Positions 58,169 to 64,000 of a stretch of 64,000 nucleotides of DNA are shown one piece after another (position 1 is the stretch's first letter; each line of letters starts with the position of its first letter). Location of the stretch: NCBI RefSeq assembly GCF_014653945.1, contig NZ_BNAU01000001.1, positions 930,001 to 994,000 on the forward strand. Reading direction: 5' to 3'. The notes beneath the pieces were generated by a model. It ran no database searches, was not told the DNA's origin, and saw nothing but the letters and a program-made list of their open reading frames with translations. The position numbers were made by a program, and so were the translations under genes. This stretch comes from Amycolatopsis deserti. GTDB taxonomy: Bacteria > Actinomycetota > Actinomycetes > Mycobacteriales > Pseudonocardiaceae.

Positions 58169-60952
58169 CTAGCTTCCGGCCGGTTGTGGCGCGACTCCGT
58201 CGGGCACGCCGGTACCCTCCGTTACCTCCGGCAGGTCCGCCGCCGCGGGCAGCTCGCGGGTGACCACGTACTTGCCGAGCTGACGGCCCAGTTCGATGTA
58301 GGCGCCGAACTTGCTGTCGTCGAAGAACTGGTCGCTCGTGCCGTCGCGGGGGAACTCCGGGTGGTGCGCGGCGTAGGACAGCAGCTCGTACGGCAGGTCC
58401 CGCCACAGCAGCGCCTTCGCCACGATCAGCAGGCCCACGCCGGCCTGCCCGCTCTCCGCTGGGTAGTGGATCGTCCCGGTGATCACCGGGCTCTCCGACA
58501 ACCTGCTGTTCAGAGCGCTCAGCGGGTGCTCCGGTTCGAGCGGTTCGCCGCCGCCGGGCTCGGCCCGCCACGGGTCGTCCAGCGTCACCCGCACGCCGAG
58601 CTCCTGCGTGGCCAGGGCGAGCGCGGAGGCCAGCCCGCTCGCCGACGGCGGGGAGTCCGCCCCGGCGTCGATGCAGTAGATCGTCGTGCAGCGGCGGCGG
58701 AACAGCTCGACCAGCCCGAGGTTGTCGTAGTGCCCGCCGTCGGTCACGTGCAGCAGCCGGTCGGCGTGCGAGTGGATGCCCAGCACCTCGCGCAGCAGGT
58801 AAGGCAGCCGACGGGCGTGCGGCAGCGGCGGATAGGCCCAGGCGGCGCGGTCGGTGCGCGGCGGGCAGCGCAGCAGCACGTCCGGATTGGGCAGCCAGGT
58901 GCCCAGCCGCGCCCCGGAGAGCGCGAGCAGGATCTGGTACCAGCGCGAGGCGCGGCCCATCGACGACGCGAACGCCGCGCCGCTGATCGCGACCGCGCCC
59001 TGCACGGTGAGGTCCCGCTGGAACCGGCCCGGCACCGATTCCTGCAGGCGCGCGGTCTCGATCCACCCGACGTCCGGGCCGCCGACCCAGCCGCTGCTCA
59101 TCGTGTAGGAGACGGCGTCGAGACCGGGGGAGGTGCGGCCCTCGCCGGTCAGGTTCGCCGCGGCCGCGAACACCACGCGTGGGAAACCCGCGGCGTGGCC
59201 GTAGGTGGCGAGCGAACTGCGTTCGGTGCTGGGGTAGGGCGCGGCGACGACCTGCCCGTCCGGACGGCGGATCCGGCGCACGGCGAAGGTGCAGGCCAGC
59301 CGTTCCCGGTAGAACGGGTGCAGGCTCAGCGACGTCTCGTCGATCAGCCCGCCGAGCACGACCAGCACGACGACCAGGCCCAGCGCGGCCCAGAGCAGGT
59401 CCGGCTCGCCGAGCGGCGTGATCACCGACGCGAACAGCAGCAGCCAGGCCAGGGCCAGGACCGTGATCGTGACGATCACCAGCAGCCGCTGGGTGAGGCT
59501 GGTCGGCAGCGCCGCGGTGACCGCGTCGAGCGAGTCGCGGGCCTTGGTCACGACCTTGCGGTTGCGCCACCCGATGGCCGCCAGGGTGGACACGTAGGTC
59601 AGCAGCAGCGCGGCGAACGGGCTGCCCAGGGCGACCGTGGGCGGGGTCAGGGTGAGCAGGCGGTCGGCCAGCCACGCCAGCGCGGGCAGGCCGAGCGTGA
59701 GCAGCGCGATGAGGGCCGCCAGCAACGCCAGCCGGCTGGACAGGCGCCGCGCGACCTGGCGCAGCAGCAGCCTGGCCGGCGGGATCCAGCGGGCCACCAG
59801 GGAGACCACCGCGGCGACCACCAGGGTCAGGCCGAGCGAAAGCAGCGCGCCGGGCCGGGGCGCCGGGTAGCCGCCGTCGGCGGGGAAGACGGTGAGCGGC
59901 ACCTGCCGGTACAGCCAGCCGGTGACCACGCCCAGCACCACCGCCGGCGCGAACACGAGGAACAGCGACAGCAGCAGACCGCGGGCCAGCACGCCGAGGG
60001 CGGTGAGCAGCTCGGCCGGGGTGTTGGCCAGGTAGCTGACGTGCCGCCGGACGTGGTCCTCCTCGACGCTGCCCGGGCCGAACGCGGTCTCCGGGGTGGC
60101 GACCGGTTCGCCGGGCGGGGCCTGCTTCGGGTCGGCGGCCGTGGTGAGGGCCTGGACGAGGGCGCCCGCGGTGTAGCCGCCGCCGGACACCGACACCAGG
60201 TACTGGGCGCCGAGCAGCCGTTGCCGCAGCGGTTGCAGCGCGCCGAGCGCGACGCTGGCCGAGCGGATCCCACCGCCGGACAGGCAGAACCCGGTACCGC
60301 CGGTGGGTTCGCCCGGGGGCAGGCGGTAGCCGTTGCGCCAGCGGGTGCTCGCGGTGGCCTCGCCTTCGTCGCAGGCGCCGTCGGGGTCGTCGGGTTTCAG
60401 CGCGGCCGAGCACACGCCGGCGGGCACGTCGCGCTTCGCCGGCCGGACGCACCGGATCAGGGTGAGCGCGATGCCGTAGAGGGCGAGCAGGAGTGCCGGG
60501 AGCAGGCCGGCGAACTTGGTGACCGCGGCCGCGGTGGCGAACTCCAGCAGGACCGGGTCCGGGTTGCGGGTGGCGACCAGCAGGAGCACGTTCTCCAGCA
60601 CGTCGGAGATGACGGCGACCAGCCCGGCGATGCGGGCGAAGCGGGCGACTTCGTGCGTTCTGGTGTGCGGCTGGGTGACCCACAGCGCGGCGGTGGTGCC
60701 GAGCAGGATGGCGAGCCCGTAACCGGCGATCAGGGCGAAGTCCCACCACAGGGTGGCCGCGGTGCCGGGCGGGAACGGCAGCGGCTGCGCTCGCCCGCCG
60801 AGCTCGCGCCCCACGATGCCGGCGTCCTCGGCGAAGGCCAGGTAGACCCCGGCCCCGGCAGCGGCGAGCACCAGGGCGGCGACGGCGGTCAGTCCCGCTC
60901 CGCCCCGCCCCGGGACCTCGCCCGCCCTGGGCAGCAGCTCACGCCAGCGCAT
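58169..60952 (-). CDS. Large membrane-associated patatin-like phospholipase
   Basis: 927 aa. The N-terminal 170 residues hold about four membrane helices. Patatin elements follow: oxyanion FCLSGGGIRSASV (about 222-234), nucleophile elbow YLVSVSGGGYTAG with Ser256 (Ser replaces the first Gly of GxSxG), then further hydrophobic segments (about 330-560), and the catalytic Asp in TDGGHYDNLGLVELF near residue 745. So the catalytic domain is split by a membrane region. Acyl hydrolase on lipids is likely. ATG 60952. Confidence 0.78.
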   Translation of the reverse strand: MRWRELLPRAGEVPGRGGAGLTAVAALVLAAAGAGVYLAFAEDAGIVGRELGGRAQPLPFPPGTAATLWWDFALIAGYGLAILLGTTAALWVTQPHTRTHEVARFARIAGLVAVISDVLENVLLLVATRNPDPVLLEFATAAAVTKFAGLLPALLLALYGIALTLIRCVRPAKRDVPAGVCSAALKPDDPDGACDEGEATASTRWRNGYRLPPGEPTGGTGFCLSGGGIRSASVALGALQPLRQRLLGAQYLVSVSGGGYTAGALVQALTTAADPKQAPPGEPVATPETAFGPGSVEEDHVRRHVSYLANTPAELLTALGVLARGLLLSLFLVFAPAVVLGVVTGWLYRQVPLTVFPADGGYPAPRPGALLSLGLTLVVAAVVSLVARWIPPARLLLRQVARRLSSRLALLAALIALLTLGLPALAWLADRLLTLTPPTVALGSPFAALLLTYVSTLAAIGWRNRKVVTKARDSLDAVTAALPTSLTQRLLVIVTITVLALAWLLLFASVITPLGEPDLLWAALGLVVVLVVLGGLIDETSLSLHPFYRERLACTFAVRRIRRPDGQVVAAPYPSTERSSLATYGHAAGFPRVVFAAAANLTGEGRTSPGLDAVSYTMSSGWVGGPDVGWIETARLQESVPGRFQRDLTVQGAVAISGAAFASSMGRASRWYQILLALSGARLGTWLPNPDVLLRCPPRTDRAAWAYPPLPHARRLPYLLREVLGIHSHADRLLHVTDGGHYDNLGLVELFRRRCTTIYCIDAGADSPPSASGLASALALATQELGVRVTLDDPWRAEPGGGEPLEPEHPLSALNSRLSESPVITGTIHYPAESGQAGVGLLIVAKALLWRDLPYELLSYAAHHPEFPRDGTSDQFFDDSKFGAYIELGRQLGKYVVTRELPAAADLPEVTEGTGVPDGVAPQPAGS

Positions 60953-61072
60953 CCTCGCCTCCCCAGCGGATCCGCAAGTACTGCGTGGAGTGTGGTGGCG
61001 GTGGCCCCCGGGTGTAAAGGCGGCGCGGATGAACAGCCCGGAACCGTTATCCGCGGACCGGCGGGCGCCGGG

Positions 61073-61648
61073 TCAGTGTTCGGCCAGGACTTCCCGCAGG
61101 GCGGGGTGGAGGTCGGTGTCGAGCACCGCCCCGAGGAAGACCGAAGCCACCCGCTGGCGCTTGTCCACGACGAGAGTCACGGGCACCGCCGACAGCGGGA
61201 TACCGCGGAGGTTCAGCAGAATCCGCCCGGATTCGTCGAACAGCGACGGGTAGTTCACGTCGAAGGCACGCATGAAGTCGGCGGCCGCGTCCCGGTCGTC
61301 GCGCACGTTCACCCCCAGGACCGCGACGTCGGGATACGTCTCGGACAGCCGCTTCAGGGCGGGGGTTTCCGTCCGGCACGGCGGGCACCACGACCCCCAC
61401 ACGTTGAGCACCACCACTCGGCCGGAGTAGCTGTCGAGGGACAGTGCCGACTCCGGCTCAGTGACGCTCGGGCCGGTCAGGTTGGCGATGCGCTGCCGCT
61501 CGTCCGGTTGGTAGAAGATCCGGGTCTGCCCGCCGGGGGAGACGAAGTGGAACGTGCCGGCATTCGTCTCCGCGGAGCAACCGGACACAGCGATGGCCAA
61601 CGATGCGGCCAGCAGCGCTCCCGCCGCCCGGAGCCGTCCCCAGTTCAT
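61073..61648 (-). CDS. TlpA-like thioredoxin-fold lipoprotein
   Basis: 191 aa. The lipoprotein signal ends VSGC (Cys24). The thioredoxin-like domain has WGSWCPPCRTETPALKRLSE, with the redox pair Cys88/Cys91, and cis-Pro in SAVPVTLVVDK. Extracytoplasmic disulfide reductase of the TlpA/ResA type, often tied to cytochrome c maturation, though no ccs genes are adjacent. ATG 61648. Confidence 0.88.
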   Translation of the reverse strand: MNWGRLRAAGALLAASLAIAVSGCSAETNAGTFHFVSPGGQTRIFYQPDERQRIANLTGPSVTEPESALSLDSYSGRVVVLNVWGSWCPPCRTETPALKRLSETYPDVAVLGVNVRDDRDAAADFMRAFDVNYPSLFDESGRILLNLRGIPLSAVPVTLVVDKRQRVASVFLGAVLDTDLHPALREVLAEH

Positions 61649-61764
61649 GCCGTGAGGCTATTCGGACCCCGCGAGCCTGAAAACCGCTACCCGCCGGGGA
61701 CACGGCTCGCGGGAACCGTTAACCGGCGGACAATACGGACATCGGCGCGCTAGCGTCAGGGGCG

Positions 61765-64000
61765 ATGGACACCCACCTCGAACCCGCGCTGATCGGCCGC
61801 GCTCATCCGGTGAGCCTGCTGCGCGCCGAGCTCGGGCGGGCCGTGGACAGCCACGGCGGGCTGGTGCTCGTCACCGGCGAGCCCGGGATCGGCAAGACCA
61901 CCCTGGTCACCGGTGCGGCGGACGAGGCGCGCCGCCTCGGGGCGCTCGTCCTCGGCGGCGCCTGCTGGGACTCCGGCAGCGCGCCCGGCTACTGGCCGTG
62001 GGTCCAGGTGCTGCGCGGGCTGCGCCGCGCCGCGACCGCCGACGAGTGGGCCGCCATCGAGCGGGACGCCGGCGGCGGGCTGGCCGTGCTGCTCGGCGAG
62101 GCGGACCCGCGGGAGACGCCGGACGGGTTCCGCCTCTACGACGCCGTCACCAGCGCCCTGGTCACCGCCTCGCACAGCCGCCCGGTCGTGGTCGCCCTCG
62201 ACGATCTGCACTGGGCCGACACCGCGTCCCTCAAGCTGCTCGAGTTCGCCGCCGGCCACACCTGGTTCGAGCGGCTGCTGCTGCTCGGCACCTACCGCGA
62301 CGCCGAGGTCGAGGTCGCCGACCACCCGCTGCGCCCGCTGCTGTCCTCCCTGGTCGCCAAGGCCCGCACGATCACGCTCACCGGCCTGGAACCGGACGAG
62401 GTCGGCCGGCTGATCGCGCGGACCGTGGGCGAGACCCCGGGCGAGGACGTCGTCGCCGAGGTCCACCGCCGCACCGGCGGCAACCCGTTCTTCGTCGAGC
62501 AGGCCGCGCGCCTGTGGCACAGCGGCGGATCGGTCACCGCGATCGCGCCGGGCGTGCGGGACGCGGTGCGCCGCCGCCTGTCGCTGCTGCCGGACCCCGT
62601 CGTCGGCCTGCTGACCACCGCCGCGGTGCTCGGCCAGCAGTTCCACCGCCAGGTGCTGGCCGCGGTGGCCGCGATCCCCGCCGCGCCCGCCGACCGGCTT
62701 CTCGACCAGGCCGTCGCCGCGCGGCTGGTCACCGTGCGCGGCGGCGGCCGGTTCGCCTTCGCCCACGACCTGGTGCGCGAGACGCTCTACGACGCGCTCG
62801 GCGAGGACGAGGCCCGCGAACGCCACGCCGCGGTGGTCACCGCGCTGGCGGGCAACCCGGCGCTGGAAGAGCGGATCCTCCCGGCCGAGGCCGCCCGGCA
62901 CGCCTACCTCGCCGTCCCGCTGGTGCCGCCGTCGCGGGCGGTCGGCCTGCTCGTCGCCGCCGGGCGGGCCGCCTCCGGCCGGATGGCGTTCGAGGAGGCC
63001 ATCGGGCACTTCCGCCGCGCGGCCGAGATCGCCGACGAGCCGCGGCGGCGCGTGCTCGTGCTGCTGGAGCTGGGCGGCGAGCTGCACCACTCCGACGAGA
63101 CCGCCGAGGGCTGGGCGGTGTTCGAGGAGGCGACCGCCCAGGCCAGGGCGCTGGGTGAGGCGGAGCTGCTGGCCCGCGTCGCCCTGACCGCCTACCGCTG
63201 GGGCGACGACGCCGAGCGCGCCGACCTGAAAGCCGGGCTGATCGCCGAGGCGCACCACGCGCTGATCGGGCCGGGCGAGGCCGAGCGCCCGCTGGAGGAC
63301 CGGGCGCGCGAGGTGATCGTCCAGCTGGGCATGCTGGCCCGCGAGGACGGCGACGACGAGGCGCTCGGCTTCAGCCTGTCCACCCTGCACGACTCGATCT
63401 GGGGCCTGGGCACCGCCGCGGAGCGCGAGGCGCTGATGGCGGAGCTGGCCGAGGTCGCCCACCGCAGTGGGGACACCGAGACCGAGCAGTACGCCACCTC
63501 GCTGCGCTGGGTCGCGCTGCTGGAGATGGGCGACCCGCGCTACTTCGACCAGATGCGGGCCTTCGTCGCGCTCGCCGAGCAGGGCGACTCGCGCCGGATG
63601 CAGTTCGGCGCGCAGATCGACCAGAGCATCCTGGCCGGGTTCCAGGGCCGGTTCGCCGACGCCGAGGCCCTGTTCGACGGCGTCGTGACGACGCAGGAAC
63701 AGGTGCACCACAGCCACTTCCTGCCGATGCTCCGGCAGCACCGCTGGTCCTTGCTGCTGCAGCAGGGCCGGTTCGACGAGCTGGCGGAGTTCCACGCCGC
63801 GCTCGGCCCCGGCGACCACCCGTACCCGGGCCTGCTGGAGGCCACCACCGCGGCGCAGCGCGGGGACGCGGCCGCCGCGGCCGAGTACCTGGCCGGCCTG
63901 GGGGAGCGGCCGCCGTTCCCGCGCTCGTACCTGCCGATGTTCCTGCGGCTGCAGGCGCAGACCGCGGCCGCGACCGGAGACTCCCGGATGGCGCAGCGGG
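61765..64000 (+). CDS. Large AAA/LuxR-type (MalT-like) regulator, partial
   Basis: Open from ATG 61765 to the right edge (745 codons, C-terminus missing). MDTHLEPALIGRAHPVSLLR precedes Walker A GEPGIGKTTLV (38-48) and Walker B VVVALDDLHWADTASLKLLE (about 144-163), then LLLLGTYRDAEV and HRRTGGNPFFVEQAARLW. This is the standard N-terminal ATPase of LAL-type regulators, followed by helical TPR-like repeats. The LuxR HTH would be beyond the window. The frame shows no interruption. Confidence 0.85.
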   Translation, partial: MDTHLEPALIGRAHPVSLLRAELGRAVDSHGGLVLVTGEPGIGKTTLVTGAADEARRLGALVLGGACWDSGSAPGYWPWVQVLRGLRRAATADEWAAIERDAGGGLAVLLGEADPRETPDGFRLYDAVTSALVTASHSRPVVVALDDLHWADTASLKLLEFAAGHTWFERLLLLGTYRDAEVEVADHPLRPLLSSLVAKARTITLTGLEPDEVGRLIARTVGETPGEDVVAEVHRRTGGNPFFVEQAARLWHSGGSVTAIAPGVRDAVRRRLSLLPDPVVGLLTTAAVLGQQFHRQVLAAVAAIPAAPADRLLDQAVAARLVTVRGGGRFAFAHDLVRETLYDALGEDEARERHAAVVTALAGNPALEERILPAEAARHAYLAVPLVPPSRAVGLLVAAGRAASGRMAFEEAIGHFRRAAEIADEPRRRVLVLLELGGELHHSDETAEGWAVFEEATAQARALGEAELLARVALTAYRWGDDAERADLKAGLIAEAHHALIGPGEAERPLEDRAREVIVQLGMLAREDGDDEALGFSLSTLHDSIWGLGTAAEREALMAELAEVAHRSGDTETEQYATSLRWVALLEMGDPRYFDQMRAFVALAEQGDSRRMQFGAQIDQSILAGFQGRFADAEALFDGVVTTQEQVHHSHFLPMLRQHRWSLLLQQGRFDELAEFHAALGPGDHPYPGLLEATTAAQRGDAAAAAEYLAGLGERPPFPRSYLPMFLRLQAQTAAATGDSRMAQR

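Noticed and set aside
58157..61753. A 1198-codon open frame on the plus strand
   Set aside because: Exactly opposite the patatin and TlpA-like genes, with Gln/Arg/Gly-rich low complexity and no domain.

Overview
The window is very GC-rich, densely coded actinobacterial DNA. Many genes start with GTG, and adjacent genes often overlap by 4 bp (ATGA/GTGA). The content points to a Pseudonocardiaceae-type soil actinomycete, probably Amycolatopsis or a close relative: Tad pilus genes, an aromatic-carotenoid cluster with a split lycopene cyclase, glycolate oxidase, DUF5753/XRE regulators and a VirS/MymA-like pair. The genus is inferred from gene content only. No rRNA or CRISPR array was seen. One tRNA was found.

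Layout. (1) 1-7118: a Tad/Flp-pilus type operon on the minus strand (lipoprotein, secreted protein, CpaB-like, TadZ-like, CpaF ATPase, TadB, TadC; TadC runs off the left edge), with a divergent prepilin peptidase. (2) 7200-23220: an accessory region of short regulators, small unknown proteins and broken genes. It includes an HD phosphohydrolase, a DUF5753 regulator, a GntR regulator and a tight minus-strand operon (NUDIX, thymidylate-kinase-like, B12-type radical SAM, HhH-GPD glycosylase, two tiny proteins). Next come a damaged XRE regulator, an APH-type kinase and a decayed arsenic module (ArsO-like flavoprotein, broken MFS pump, ArsR-GNAT fusion). The region ends in a large serine recombinase whose 3' end runs into tRNA-Leu(GAG), as expected for an integrated element. 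(3) 23416-25710: chromosomal genes (YkvA-like, EamA, two small conserved proteins).

(4) 25662-32022: a seven-gene carotenoid operon (crtI, crtB, crtYc, crtYd, methyltransferase, crtU, Rieske protein). It could take GGPP to an aromatic carotenoid, but no GGPP synthase (crtE) lies in the window. (5) 32159-36758: PEP-mutase/isocitrate-lyase superfamily enzyme, secreted GH43, NAD kinase, HdeD-like protein, DUF5313 protein and an OhrR-like regulator. (6) 36786-42568: lctP-glcF-glcE-glcD for glycolate/lactate uptake and oxidation. (7) 42749-51896: a lipoprotein, an IS982 relic, Dps, an HSL esterase with a divergent OhrR-like regulator, an amidohydrolase, a DUF1015 protein, an alpha/beta hydrolase and an AraC regulator.

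(8) 52037-56365: divergent from the AraC gene lie a Baeyer-Villiger-type monooxygenase, a ChoD-like GMC oxidoreductase and an acetoacetate-decarboxylase-family gene carrying an in-frame expansion of a ~48-bp repeat. (9) 56366-58160: two tandem copies of a small secreted-protein cassette, each with matching upstream blocks and two downstream hairpins, one of which has covaried. (10) 58169-64000: a membrane patatin, a TlpA-like lipoprotein and the first 745 codons of a large AAA/LuxR-type regulator that leaves the window.

Most notable are the nucleotide-centred radical SAM operon, the duplicated secreted-protein cassette, the repeat-expanded ADC-family gene, and the recombinase/tRNA junction with its perfect 16-bp hairpin.
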